Below, in pieces: positions 16,368 through 25,365 of a stretch of 55,843 nucleotides of DNA. The translations under genes were made by a program, and so were the position numbers. Below the pieces are notes generated by a model. The model saw only the letters and a program-made list of their open reading frames with translations, did not search any database and had not been told where the DNA came from. Source of the stretch: Pirellulales bacterium (GTDB taxonomy: Bacteria; Planctomycetota; Planctomycetia; Pirellulales; JADZDJ01); contig JADZDJ010000016.1 of assembly GCA_020851115.1 (NCBI GenBank), positions 1 through 55,843 of the forward strand, in the 5' to 3' direction. Position 1 is the stretch's first letter. Every line of letters begins with the position of its first letter.

Positions 16368-17390
16368 TCAGGAGTAGACCTCTTCGCCCGGTTCGAGATC
16401 TTCTAGATAGTTCCATCCACCCGGTCCTGGCGGATCGTAGTCGGCGGAATACCAGTGATGCACCGTGAGGTCTTTTCGGAATCGGTCGTAGCCTTCTCCA
16501 CCCCAAACGTGGTCGGACTCTTCGTAGGCACCGCCGTCCAAATCGTCGTTGCCGACATCGCCGTAGAGATAGTCCTGGCCGTCGCCGCCGTAGAGGTAAT
16601 CGTTGCCGGCACCGCCATAGAGGTTGTCGTTGCCGTCGCCGCCGTTCAATGAGTCATCGCCGTAGCTCCCGAAGAGCTCGTCGTTCCCGTCGCCGCCGAG
16701 CAAGGTGTCGATTCCGTAACCACCAGAGATTGTGTCGTTGCCATCGCCGCCATTTGCGTAGTTCGGAGCATAATCGGCGCCAACTTCGATCGTGTCGTTG
16801 CCATCGCCGCCGTAGATGGTATCGGCTCCAGTGCCGCCCTGGAGGACGTCGTGGCCACCGTTGCCATAGAGCGTATCGTCGCCATCTGCGCCCTTGAGAT
16901 TGTCCTTACCCCAACTTCCCTTGAGTTGGTCGTTGCCCGCACCGCCATCGGCGGTGACGAGCAGATAATTTCCGGACGACATGGCGGACGAAAATTTGTC
17001 GTTCCCCTGATTGCCGTAGAAAAAGATATCCCCGCCGCTCGGTCGCCAGGTCGATGAAGTCGAGACGCCGCGACCGTTTACAATTGTATGTACTGTGACG
17101 ACGATTTTGCCGTCCTTGGAGCCGACCTTCACGTCATCCGGGCCGTTGGTCCCGCGAATGATCAGGTCGTGGTTCTGGAGGCTCACGGTCACTTGCTTGG
17201 GTGCCGGCGGCAGAAACTGCAGTGTCGTCGAAGCAGCAGCCGTCGAGGCGGCGAAGTTCGCGGCCATCAGGTTGCGGTTTTCCAGTCCTTCCAAGCTCAA
17301 GATTCGCCGCTGGCTGCGATTGGTCCGCTGGCATTTTCGTTTCGGTTGCTTTGATTTGGCGCCCAATAGGTTTTGGAAGAAGCGTAACAT
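16368..17390 (-). CDS. RTX-type calcium-binding repeat surface protein
   Basis: A 340-residue surface protein. It starts with MLRFFQNLLGAK (ATG at 17390; an upstream in-frame start at 17462 is less likely) and then the planctomycete extracellular leader RRILSLEGLENRNLMAANF. After a beta-rich region, residues about 140-310 are a run of hemolysin-type nonapeptides (GGxGNDxLY and variants such as GGDGNDTI, GGAGNDYLY, GGDGQDYLY), about 18 in number. These bind calcium and fold into a parallel beta-roll. The C-terminus WNYLEDLEPGEEVYS is acidic. No enzyme domain is present, so a structural or adhesive role at the cell surface is likely. It resembles the giant protein at 26.3-31.8 kb in leader and RTX ending. 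Confidence 0.87.
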   Translation of the reverse strand: MLRFFQNLLGAKSKQPKRKCQRTNRSQRRILSLEGLENRNLMAANFAASTAAASTTLQFLPPAPKQVTVSLQNHDLIIRGTNGPDDVKVGSKDGKIVVTVHTIVNGRGVSTSSTWRPSGGDIFFYGNQGNDKFSSAMSSGNYLLVTADGGAGNDQLKGSWGKDNLKGADGDDTLYGNGGHDVLQGGTGADTIYGGDGNDTIEVGADYAPNYANGGDGNDTISGGYGIDTLLGGDGNDELFGSYGDDSLNGGDGNDNLYGGAGNDYLYGGDGQDYLYGDVGNDDLDGGAYEESDHVWGGEGYDRFRKDLTVHHWYSADYDPPGPGGWNYLEDLEPGEEVYS

Positions 17391-17971
17391 GTGTGATTTT
17401 CCCGGCTGTTTTTGAAACGAATTTGTATTCCAAGCTGCCAGGCGAGTCGCACGCACGACCAACCACCTGACTTGTGCTACTGCCTAGAGCGAAGAATCGC
17501 GGCCGATGTTACGAGCAAACTTGCAGCCTTTTCGAGTCAAAGACGCGATTTGGCTGGAATTGCGAAGAAACTTGCCGGAGCCGTTCTTGATCGCGAAACC
17601 GCCGAGATTTGGGAGCCGGGCTAGCTCCACGGTGGAAATCGAACGCAACGGAAGCGATCAACGATTGGTGCGGCCTCGAATTCGGTTTCGATGCCGAATT
17701 GCTAGCTCCCCAGGCAGGTCACCACTCCTCACCTTTTTTCGCTCCGCACTCCCCGCTCGATCTGCCGATACTGAGAAGAGGCGATTCGCGTTTTTCTGCG
17801 CCGATCGTCCCAACCGATCCGCTCGAATCATCGAAAGTTTGTGTCGCGTGCTAGCACGCGCTCGCAAGTTCAGCGTGCCGCGCGAAGCCCGAAGCGCAGC
17901 GATTGCTCGACAATACCTGAACGCCGCACGGTTCGCGGCGGCAGTTGCGCTCCGCGTCCAAGGAGAGACTG
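17391..17971. other. Divergent intergenic region, no gene recognised
   Basis: About 580 bases separating the RTX gene (minus strand) from the endonuclease-fold gene (plus strand), so both promoters should be here. A 180-codon plus-strand frame over 17506-18048 runs through the start of the downstream gene in another frame and is not credible. A perfect 14-base palindrome GCGTGCTAGCACGC lies near 17846. Confidence 0.45.
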
Positions 17972-18988
17972 ATGCGTCGCCGTCCAGTCATCGTGATTTT
18001 GCTAGCAGGGCTGCTGTACGGCGGCTACACGTTCTTCAAGAAATATGAGATTGTCGGGCTTGACCATCTTTCGGTTCGACCCCGCACGACTGCGGCATCG
18101 ACCGGATCAACTTCGTGGACCAGCCGTGAGGTCGCTACAGCCAGCGTACCGGTGCGCAGCGGCGATTCGATTCGCATCGCGACGTTTAACATCCAAGTGT
18201 TCGGCATCGACAAGCTCGGCAACCCCCAGGTGATGCGCATTCTGGCTGACACGGTGCGGAAATTCGACGCGGTCGCGATTCAAGAAATTCGCTCAACCGC
18301 GGACGACATCATGCCGCGATTTGTCGATCTGATTAACTCCACCGGCCGGCACTACGACTACGTGATCGGCCCGCGGCTGGGGCGCACCAGCAGCAAGGAA
18401 CAATATGCCTTCATCTTCGATGCGCAAACCATCGAAGTCGATCGCGGCTCGATGTTCACGGTCGAAGACCGCGACGACTTGCTGCACCGCGAGCCGCTCG
18501 TGGCGCTGTTTCGCGTCCGCAGCGCGCCGCCGCACGAAGCATTTACCTTCACGCTGATGGATATCCACACCGACCCCGACGAAGTCAAAAACGAAGTCAA
18601 CGCGCTGGCATCGGCATATCAAGCGGTGCGCAATGTGCGATTCAACGGCTTTGCCGAAGACGACACGATCTTGCTCGGCGACTTCAATGCCGACGAGAAA
18701 CACTTCGGCTTCCTGGCATCGATCCCGAATATGAACTGGGTCGTTTCTGGCGTCACGACCAACACGCGCGGTACGCACACGCTCGACAACATTTTGTTCA
18801 ATCGGTCGGCCACCGTCGAATTCACCGGTCGGTGGGGAGTCCTCGACTTAGTGCGCGAGTTCAACCTCACCGAAGCCCAAGCATTGCAGGTTTCCGATCA
18901 CTTGCCGGTTTGGGCGGAATTTAGCGTCTACGAAGGGGGCCAGCCCGGCCGCGTCGCTCGCCTGCGGACGGAAGCGCAAAAACGGTAA
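17972..18988 (+). CDS. Endonuclease/exonuclease/phosphatase (DNase I-fold) family protein, membrane-anchored or secreted
   Basis: A 338-residue protein with a basic start and one hydrophobic helix (PVIVILLAGLLYGGY), so it is exported or membrane-tethered. The DNase I-like catalytic set is complete: ATFNIQVFG (Asn), IQEIRS (Glu), LMDIHTDPDE (Asp/His region), LLGDFNAD (Asp-x-Asn) and VSDHLPVWAEF (Asp-His). Members of this family are nucleases or phosphodiesterases acting on nucleic acid, sphingolipid or phosphoinositide. A GGAGAG ribosome site seven bases before the ATG at 17972 supports this start over the upstream in-frame ATG at 17945. An extracellular nuclease for nutrient scavenging is a fair guess. 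Confidence 0.88.
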   Translation: MRRRPVIVILLAGLLYGGYTFFKKYEIVGLDHLSVRPRTTAASTGSTSWTSREVATASVPVRSGDSIRIATFNIQVFGIDKLGNPQVMRILADTVRKFDAVAIQEIRSTADDIMPRFVDLINSTGRHYDYVIGPRLGRTSSKEQYAFIFDAQTIEVDRGSMFTVEDRDDLLHREPLVALFRVRSAPPHEAFTFTLMDIHTDPDEVKNEVNALASAYQAVRNVRFNGFAEDDTILLGDFNADEKHFGFLASIPNMNWVVSGVTTNTRGTHTLDNILFNRSATVEFTGRWGVLDLVREFNLTEAQALQVSDHLPVWAEFSVYEGGQPGRVARLRTEAQKR

Positions 18989-19285
18989 ACGTCGATTCGG
19001 TTGGTGAATCGATTGGCGAAACTTTGCGGTCTCCGCGGTCGGTGCGGTGGCGGCTATCTCTTGACCCACGGCAACTTCCGGCCCGTTTGTGACGCAATCA
19101 CGCCGGCCGGCTACCAACGAGTCGGGCGATACGACGCCCGCTCGGGCGCCACCCCCCGATATGCCGCAGCGCGAGCAGCGAATTTAGATTATTCCCCCCA
19201 TCAAACCCACCCCCTTCGCTCGCACATCAGGTTGCGGTGTCTTGGCATTCGGGGCCTTTTAGGGGGCAGAGTTTATCGCGATAAT

Positions 19286-19984
19286 ATGCAGCTTTCACTT
19301 CCCATTGTTCGTGTGACCAGGACGCTTCCCCGGCCGGTTTTTCGTCGGCTCGTGCCGGTGCAGCGCGACCCCGTGTTGTGGATGACCGGAACATTTTTGG
19401 CCACCGCCGCGAAACTGATCAGCGGAGCCCGCGCGCGGTGGGTCGATTGTCAGCCCGATACCTGCCAGCGGATTTACTTCGCCAATCACACGAGCCATCT
19501 CGATGCGCTGGTCGTATGGTCGCTGTTGCCGCTGGAATTGCGCAGCATCACTCGTCCCGTCGCCGCCAAGGATTATTGGGAGCGTGGCGCAATTCGCAAG
19601 TATATGGCGACCAAAGTGTTCGATGTCCTGTTGATCGACCGCAAAGAGATTAAGGTTCACAGCAGCCCGATCGACACGATGATTCGCGCCATGGGGGACT
19701 CCAAGTCGTTGATCGTTTTTCCGGAGGGGGGCCGCAGCGAGACCGGCGAGGTCGGCGACTTCAAAAGCGGGCTGTACTATTTGGGCAAGAAGCGTCCCGA
19801 CCTTGAACTTGTGCCGGTCCATATCGACAACATGAGCCGCATCCTCCCTCGCGGCGAAGTGCTGCCTGTGCCGCTGTTGAGCTGCATCACGTTCGGTCGG
19901 CCGATTTGGCTGGAAAAAGGCGAGCCGAAAAACGACTTTTTGAAACGCGCCCGCGAAGCGGTCGTGCGGCTCAAAGACGCTTGA
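19286..19984 (+). CDS. Lysophospholipid acyltransferase (PlsC-like, 1-acylglycerol-3-phosphate acyltransferase)
   Basis: A 232-residue acyltransferase that transfers an acyl chain to lysophosphatidate in phospholipid synthesis. The family HX4D motif is NHTSHLD (67-73) and the substrate-binding motif FPEGGRSE (145-152). A hydrophobic segment precedes the HX4D box, as in membrane-peripheral PlsC enzymes. The frame is open upstream to 19001, but residues before the ATG at 19286 are not protein-like, so I start there. The gene is followed 180 bases later by cdsA on the same strand: acyltransferase, then CDP-diacylglycerol synthase, consecutive steps of the same pathway. Confidence 0.9.
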   Translation: MQLSLPIVRVTRTLPRPVFRRLVPVQRDPVLWMTGTFLATAAKLISGARARWVDCQPDTCQRIYFANHTSHLDALVVWSLLPLELRSITRPVAAKDYWERGAIRKYMATKVFDVLLIDRKEIKVHSSPIDTMIRAMGDSKSLIVFPEGGRSETGEVGDFKSGLYYLGKKRPDLELVPVHIDNMSRILPRGEVLPVPLLSCITFGRPIWLEKGEPKNDFLKRAREAVVRLKDA

Positions 19985-20164
19985 GCGGAGCTTAAACCGC
20001 TGAGACGCAGAGACGTGAACCCCTGAAACTCAAATTCTGCATTGCTACGCGTGTAAGATTCACTTCCCAATTCGTCAATTTTGCAGTCGATCGAACGTCG
20101 CTTACCTCCCAAGTCAACTGCCCAACCGATATTTCCGCGTTGCTGCGGTTACGACTGGCCTCCC

Positions 20165-21142
20165 ATGCACGAAGACCTGCGAACACTTTCTCTCGTCTGC
20201 GGCGTACTGGGATTGTTGACGATCGTCACGATCGTCGGGCAGTTTCTCAAGCGCAATCCAGACACGGGCCTGAACGCCGCGGCAGTCCGCACGTTTAACC
20301 TCCGGATTCGCGCATGGTGGACGATGTGCGCCATCTTGGCGACCGCATTTTTCATTGGCAAAGCGTGGACGGTCGGGCTGTTTTTTTTGATCTCGTTTCA
20401 TGCACTGCGTGAATTCATCACGATTACGCCGACGCGGCCGGCGGACCACTTTACCTTGTTCCTGGCGCTGTTGTTGATTGCGCCGCTGCAATACCTGCTG
20501 GTCGGATTCGACCGCTACGAGTTGTATAACGTGTTCATTCCCGTATACGCCTTCCTCTTCGTGCCGACGAGCATTGCCTTGTCGGGCGATTTCAAACGAT
20601 ATTTGGAGCGCGTGGCCAAGATTCAAGCGGGGCTGATGATTTGCGTCTATTGCCTGAGCTTTGCACCGGCGCTGTTGTATCTTAGATTCCATCCGGTGCT
20701 GCAAGAGACTCCTTACGATGCGCGCGGCGGAGCGAACTACCCGCTGCTGTTCTTTTTCATCTTCGTCGTGCAAATGGGCGACGCGCTACAGTACATCTGG
20801 AGCAAGCTCGTTGGCCGGCACGTCATGGTCGCCAGCATCAGCCCAAACCGTACCTGGGAAGGCTTCGTCGGGGGCATTGCCAGCAATACGCTATTGGGGG
20901 CCGCACTGTGGTGGGCGATTCCGCCCCTTCGGCCCGAACAAGCGGCCGGCTTGGCGCTGTTGGCAAGCATTTTAGGCTTCGCCGGCGGCCTGACCATGTC
21001 GGCCATCAAGCGCGACCGAGGCGTCAAGGATTACGGCACGCTGGTGGAAGGCCACGGCGGGATTCTCGATCGCATCGACTCCATTTGCTTCGCCGCGCCG
21101 GTGTTCTTCCACGTGACGCGAATGATGTTTGGGCAGGGGTAA
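20165..21142 (+). CDS. cdsA: Phosphatidate cytidylyltransferase (CDP-diacylglycerol synthase)
   Basis: A 325-residue polytopic membrane protein that makes CDP-diacylglycerol from phosphatidate and CTP. It has about eight hydrophobic helices. The diagnostic CdsA block is intact: SPNRTWEGFVGG, then, after a helix, SAIKRDRGVKDYGTL and GHGGILDRIDS, which bears the catalytic Asp/metal site. The ATG at 20165 is chosen because the longer reading from 20081 adds non-protein-like sequence. It lies downstream of the PlsC-like gene on the same strand and is probably coregulated with it. Confidence 0.93.
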   Translation: MHEDLRTLSLVCGVLGLLTIVTIVGQFLKRNPDTGLNAAAVRTFNLRIRAWWTMCAILATAFFIGKAWTVGLFFLISFHALREFITITPTRPADHFTLFLALLLIAPLQYLLVGFDRYELYNVFIPVYAFLFVPTSIALSGDFKRYLERVAKIQAGLMICVYCLSFAPALLYLRFHPVLQETPYDARGGANYPLLFFFIFVVQMGDALQYIWSKLVGRHVMVASISPNRTWEGFVGGIASNTLLGAALWWAIPPLRPEQAAGLALLASILGFAGGLTMSAIKRDRGVKDYGTLVEGHGGILDRIDSICFAAPVFFHVTRMMFGQG

Positions 21143-21323
21143 GCGCCGTGGACGCCGTAAAAAGTTACAAGCGCATTCACAGCAGATCGGCTTTGCAATC
21201 GTGGATGGCTCGCCGGTAACATTCGGTTTGGTCGGCTAACCTGCGAGCTTCGTCGGTCGTGGATTGGCGATTGCAGCGATGGCGAATCGATCTATTCGAG
21301 GCACAAGAGATGGGTGGCCTCGG

Positions 21324-22274
21324 TCACTCTTTGCGGAAGACGGCGCCGCTATCGGCCTGGCGAAAGCCAAGCTTTTTGTAGAGCGCCAGCGCCGCCGTAT
21401 TCTGGCGCATCGTTTGCACCTCGACCAGTGCCACGCCTTCCTCGGCCGCTCGTCGCAGCACTTCACATAGCAGGCGCGCGGCCATGCCTTGACGGCGGAA
21501 AACAGCCGGTACATTCACATCGATCAGTCCTGCCGTCCGCACGCCCCAGCTTTGACTGAAGATTTCCATGTCGATGAGCGTCGCCTCTGCCGCGGCAGCG
21601 CACAGGTCGCAAAGCTGCAGCGTATACTTCACGCGGGAGATGCTATTGAAGATGCACGATTCCCACCACGACTTGGCGGGCGGATCGTCGACGGCGTCAA
21701 CTTCCGACCGCCGGCGCAGCAACAGTTGTTGCCGGTCAACGACGGGACGGAAGTTCGTCAGCTCGCGGTGCAGCACCATGGTTCGGTCAATTTCGCGGTA
21801 GCCGGCAGCGCGAAAAAACTGCTGGTGCTGCGGATCGCTATCCAAGATGCCGGGCAATTCGCTGCCGCCGTACAACCCCAGATAGAACGCATTGAGCGGC
21901 TTGATGCCGCCGCCATAGAGCACTTTTGCGCCGCGGCGGCGCAGGTACTGCTCGCAGCGGTCGATCAATTGGGCTGCGATGGCGGCTTCGTCGGCGTGTG
22001 GCGCAACGACGATGAGAATCGATGCTCCGAACTCGTAGTCGAGCGCCGACTCGTCGTCGGTCGGGCCGAAGCCGGCATGTCCGAAGGCAATGGGCTGATC
22101 GTCCTCGGTGGCGACGATCAAGCCCGTTTCGTCGAAATACGGCTTGGCAAAGACCATTCGCTCCAACAGCGCTGCCGTCATCGGCTGGGCATAACTGCGC
22201 AGGCCGGAACGCATCCGCCAGATCCCCGCCAAATGCGGCGGATCGCTATTGCGAAACGAACGATAGCCGATCAA
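21324..22274 (-). CDS. Tandem GNAT-domain N-acetyltransferase
   Basis: A 316-residue protein with two GNAT-like halves. The first (residues 1-170) contains AFGHAGFGPTDDE and a LYGGGIKPLNAFYLGLYGG helix-strand pair; the second (about 215-316) has the clearer acetyl-CoA motif VFRRQGMAARLLCEVLRRA (about 266-284) and the ending NTAALALYKKLGF. The substrate is unknown. The only start giving the full first domain is a TTG at 22274, so this gene likely uses a TTG start. The following Rieske and methyltransferase genes are on the same strand upstream. Confidence 0.82.
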   Translation of the reverse strand: MIGYRSFRNSDPPHLAGIWRMRSGLRSYAQPMTAALLERMVFAKPYFDETGLIVATEDDQPIAFGHAGFGPTDDESALDYEFGASILIVVAPHADEAAIAAQLIDRCEQYLRRRGAKVLYGGGIKPLNAFYLGLYGGSELPGILDSDPQHQQFFRAAGYREIDRTMVLHRELTNFRPVVDRQQLLLRRRSEVDAVDDPPAKSWWESCIFNSISRVKYTLQLCDLCAAAAEATLIDMEIFSQSWGVRTAGLIDVNVPAVFRRQGMAARLLCEVLRRAAEEGVALVEVQTMRQNTAALALYKKLGFRQADSGAVFRKE

Positions 22275-22435
22275 GAGGCTGGCTCGCAGTGGTGCAGGTC
22301 AGTGGAAAGCCCCAGAATTACGATAGCAGACAATCGATGACCGAGTGAAGGGGGGATTTGAATGAGGTGCGAAGAAGAGAATATTTAGGTTTCGCCTGTG
22401 CATTGCTCGTCGCTCGTCGTTGCCCTACCTCCAAC

Positions 22436-22765
22436 TCATCCATTCAACGATTCGCTGCCTTCATCCAATTTCACCCACACCGCTCCTGCTTCCACTTTTG
22501 CCTCAAACCGCGGCTGCACCAAGGCGCGGCTCAGTTGATGTTGGCCGGTTCGCACGTCGAACTGCCAACCGTGCCAGGGGCAGGTGACGATGCAACCGCT
22601 CAATTCGCCTTCCCCCAACGATCCGCCTTGGTGCGGACAGATGCCATCGAGCGCGAAAAATTGACCATCGACGTTGAATAGTGCGATCACACGCTCGCCG
22701 GCAACCGCTTCGATGCCGCGGCCGGGAGGACAGTCTTCGACGTTTGTGATTTTGTGCCAGGGCAT
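22436..22765 (-). CDS. Rieske [2Fe-2S] ferredoxin-like protein
   Basis: A 109-residue soluble Rieske protein. The cluster ligands are CPHQGG (Cys43, His45) and CPWHGW (Cys62, His65), with the usual 17-residue separation, as in ferredoxin components of ring-hydroxylating dioxygenases and the nitrite reductase NirD type. There is no membrane helix, so it is cytoplasmic. It begins 16 bases after the stop of a methyltransferase gene and is likely cotranscribed with it. No oxygenase alpha subunit is in the window, so its electron acceptor is unknown. Confidence 0.92.
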   Translation of the reverse strand: MPWHKITNVEDCPPGRGIEAVAGERVIALFNVDGQFFALDGICPHQGGSLGEGELSGCIVTCPWHGWQFDVRTGQHQLSRALVQPRFEAKVEAGAVWVKLDEGSESLNG

Positions 22766-22781
22766 GAAAATGTCGCGTCCG

Positions 22782-23843
22782 TCACGACGCCGGGCGACAC
22801 AGGTAATAGTAGTTGATCGGATCGTGCGGTAACTCTGTCACTTCGACGTCCTTGAACCCTGCTTCGCTCAACATTGTAAGCGCAAGCTGACGGCCCCATG
22901 CGGCGCCCAATCCCGGTCCACCGGCCGCAAGCGAGACCGACATGCAGTGCAGGCACGAGATGGTATAGAGAAACGGACCCAGCGGGTGATCGAGGTTTTC
23001 TTGCAACCGGCTCGATGCTTTGATGTCTTGCATCAGAAAGATGCCGCCGGGCTTTAGCGACACGGCGATGCTACGCAGCACCTCGGCGGGTTTGGCTTGA
23101 TCGTGGATGGCGTCGAAGGCCGTGATGAGATCGAACGCGCCCGGCTGATGAAAGCTAGCCACGTCGCGCACTTCAAATTGCGCATTGTTCGAGCCGCGTT
23201 CGCGCGCTTCGGCCTGGGCCGCCGCGGTCCCTTCCTTAGAAATATCATAGCCGGTGAATCGGCTGCTGGGAAAATGGGTCGCCATTTCATTGATCGCCCG
23301 GCCGCTGCCGCAGCCGATATCGAGCACGTCGATCCCTTGCTGGAGCCGCGCGACCAGTCCCGGCACCAGCGGCAAGATGGCGTCGATCAATGCCGACACC
23401 GTGGTTTGATTGCTTTCTTCGGCCATCACCTGATGGAAGCGATGATAACATTCGTAACCCACGCCTTTGCCGTGCTCGAAAGCAGCGAGTACACGATCTT
23501 CGACATTGCCCAGCACCGCTACCCACTGCATCATGCCCGCCAGGTTGTTTGGCATGGCCGCCCGCGTGAGGCTAGCGGCATGTTCTTCCGGCAGGCGGTA
23601 GCGATCGGTTTTCGCGTCATACTCGATGGTGCCGCCGGTGACCATTGCTCCGAGCCATTCGCGCACATAGCGTTCGCTGAGCTTGGCGGCTGCGGCGATC
23701 TGCTGCGAAGTGGAAGGCGTCATCGTCGCCATCGTGTCGAACAGCTTCGTGCGATGTCCTAGCGATGTCATCAGCGCCAGGCCGGCGTTATTCATCGTGT
23801 TCAACATCTGTTTTTGAAACGCTTCGACTTTGCTTTGGTCCAT
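22782..23843 (-). CDS. SAM-dependent methyltransferase with N-terminal winged-helix domain
   Basis: A 353-residue class I methyltransferase. Residues about 20-95 form a winged-helix dimerisation-like domain (SQQIAAAAKLSERYVREWLGAMV), and the Rossmann part begins with VLDIGCGSG (173-181), followed by TGYDIS (acidic SAM-ribose contact) and AFDAIHDQAKP. The closing LPHDPINYYYLCRP is typical of this subgroup, which resembles plant O-methyltransferases and bacterial small-molecule methyltransferases. The substrate is unknown. It pairs with a Rieske protein 16 bases downstream, hinting at oxygenation plus methylation of some metabolite. Confidence 0.88.
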   Translation of the reverse strand: MDQSKVEAFQKQMLNTMNNAGLALMTSLGHRTKLFDTMATMTPSTSQQIAAAAKLSERYVREWLGAMVTGGTIEYDAKTDRYRLPEEHAASLTRAAMPNNLAGMMQWVAVLGNVEDRVLAAFEHGKGVGYECYHRFHQVMAEESNQTTVSALIDAILPLVPGLVARLQQGIDVLDIGCGSGRAINEMATHFPSSRFTGYDISKEGTAAAQAEARERGSNNAQFEVRDVASFHQPGAFDLITAFDAIHDQAKPAEVLRSIAVSLKPGGIFLMQDIKASSRLQENLDHPLGPFLYTISCLHCMSVSLAAGGPGLGAAWGRQLALTMLSEAGFKDVEVTELPHDPINYYYLCRPAS

Positions 23844-23869
23844 GATCGATTGCCTTTCGTTGCGAAGTT

Positions 23870-24796
23870 TTATTGGAATGCGTGCTGGTAACCGAGAGTT
23901 TGGAGCGGCTCGATTTTGCCGGCAGCATCGCGCGATCGCAGTCCCGGCAGTTGTACAATTTCGCCGATGTCGGTGAGCGTGACGCCTTCGAGCGGCTGGT
24001 CGGCGATCATTTGCTCGGCCGATCGCGGCTCGACGGCCAGGATCAGCTCGAAATCTTCGCCGTCGCCCAGAGCATGCTCCAGCGCAGAGGTTGCACTGCC
24101 TTGCTGGCGGGCCAATCGATGGGCGGCCTCAGCAATCGGAATCTTATCAAGATTGAGGATGGCGCCGCAGCCGCTTTCTTGACAGATGCGCGATAAATCG
24201 AGCGACAATCCATCACTGCAATCGAGGCCCGCGTGCAATTCGTAGCGCTGATGGAGCAGGATCGACTCCTCCACGCGCGGCTCGACATCGAGATGCCGTC
24301 CCAAGATGCTGCCGCCAAAACTACCAGTGACGATGATGCGGTCGCCGGGTAGCGCGCCGCGGCGGCGCAGCGGCCCGTCCAGCGTCACTTCACCGATCGC
24401 GGTGACGGCAACCACCAACGGGCCATCCCAACTGTTTGTATCGCCTCCGGCAATGGCGATCCGATGCTTCTCCGCCAGCGGCAATAGTCCAAGATACAGA
24501 TGCTTGGCCAATTGCTCACCATTGATTCGCGGCAAATTAACGGCGATCACCGCTGCCAGCGGCCGCGCCGCCATGGCGGCCAAATCACTCAAGTTGATTG
24601 CCAGCGCCTTGTGACCAATTCGTTGAGGGTCGGCGGCTGAAGTGAAATCGACCCCCTCGGCAATCAGGTCGGTCGTGACAACGATGTTTCCGCGCCCGGC
24701 AGTGGCCAATATCGCCGCGTCGTCGCCGGGGCCTAGCTTCAAAATCGGCGACGGCAGCAAGTTTTCTCGCAGCCAGCGAACAAATTCCGCTTCCAT
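23870..24796 (-). CDS. thiL: Thiamine-monophosphate kinase
   Basis: A 308-residue enzyme that phosphorylates thiamine monophosphate to the active diphosphate with ATP. The N-terminal ATP/Mg motif GPGDDAA (22-28), the TTDLIAEGVDF strand, GGDTN, CSDGLSLDL and the GDGEDFEL block match ThiL and its PurM/SelD relatives. The SelD-specific Cys/Sec residue is not present near the start, so I do not read it as selenophosphate synthase even though tRNA-Sec lies next to it. The ATG at 24796 begins the family N-terminus. It sits 26 bases downstream of the methyltransferase start, in opposite order to transcription (thiL first). Confidence 0.92.
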   Translation of the reverse strand: MEAEFVRWLRENLLPSPILKLGPGDDAAILATAGRGNIVVTTDLIAEGVDFTSAADPQRIGHKALAINLSDLAAMAARPLAAVIAVNLPRINGEQLAKHLYLGLLPLAEKHRIAIAGGDTNSWDGPLVVAVTAIGEVTLDGPLRRRGALPGDRIIVTGSFGGSILGRHLDVEPRVEESILLHQRYELHAGLDCSDGLSLDLSRICQESGCGAILNLDKIPIAEAAHRLARQQGSATSALEHALGDGEDFELILAVEPRSAEQMIADQPLEGVTLTDIGEIVQLPGLRSRDAAGKIEPLQTLGYQHAFQ

Positions 24797-25037
24797 GCCA
24801 ATTGACGGTAGTTGAATCCCCGCGCCAATGCAAGGTTGGCAATCGTTGGTAGATCGCGCCGCTGGACTTGCAGATAGCCGCTCGAAAGTTCAAGCTGAAT
24901 TAGTGGTCGAACGATGGCGGAATGCCTTATACTGGCATGGTCGTCGAGTTGAGAGCGGCGATCGGCTAGCCGCCCCCTCGCCTTGTCCTCTCCGGCGAGA
25001 AATCGCAGAGGGAAGAGAAGAAACCTGGCATGTTCTT

Positions 25038-25131
25038 GGGAGCGAATGCGGCTCTGGTGACCGCCCCGGTCTTCAAAACCGGCGGAACGTCGCTCGCGAC
25101 GTTTGGTGGGTTCGATTCCCATCCGCTCCCG
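25038..25131 (+). tRNA. selC: tRNA-Sec (anticodon TCA)
   Basis: A 94-base selenocysteine tRNA. Acceptor GGGAGCGA (25038-25045) pairs with CCGCTCCC (25123-25130), all but the last pair; discriminator G25131, with no encoded CCA. The D arm is GCGG/CCGC around CTCTGGTGA. The anticodon arm is CCGGT-CTTCAAA-ACCGG with TCA at 25073-25075. A long variable arm AACGTCG-CTCG-CGACGTT (25086-25103) and a T arm GTGGG-TTCGATT-CCCAT complete it. The UCA anticodon, extended acceptor, large variable arm and 94-nt length are the defining marks of tRNA-Sec, which inserts selenocysteine at UGA with SelB and a SECIS element. The genome should therefore encode SelA, SelB and SelD elsewhere. The mismatch at pair 8 is the only oddity. 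Confidence 0.92.
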
Positions 25132-25365
25132 TTGTTTGACGAGAACAACCGACCAACTCGGTTTGCCAAACGGAACCGAACTGGCTTTGATTTTGATCGC
25201 GACACCATGTTAGCCCGACGCGTTAGCCCGCGAAGCAATGGAACCCATTTTCCGATAGGGTCCGATTCCCTCGTTGCTTGCGCGGCAGGCTTCGATGTCG
25301 CCGTTGCTTGCAAAAATCACCAGCTTTGACTTGACGATTTTAGTGGCTTTGCGGAAATACGAAGC

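Noticed and set aside
17506-18048. 180-codon plus-strand frame
   Set aside because: Arg/Ser/Ala-rich without domains and overlapping the start of the better supported endonuclease-fold gene in another frame.
23870-24796. Reading ThiL as SelD because tRNA-Sec is adjacent
   Set aside because: The SelD catalytic Cys/Sec-Lys region is missing and the ThiL blocks fit along the full length.
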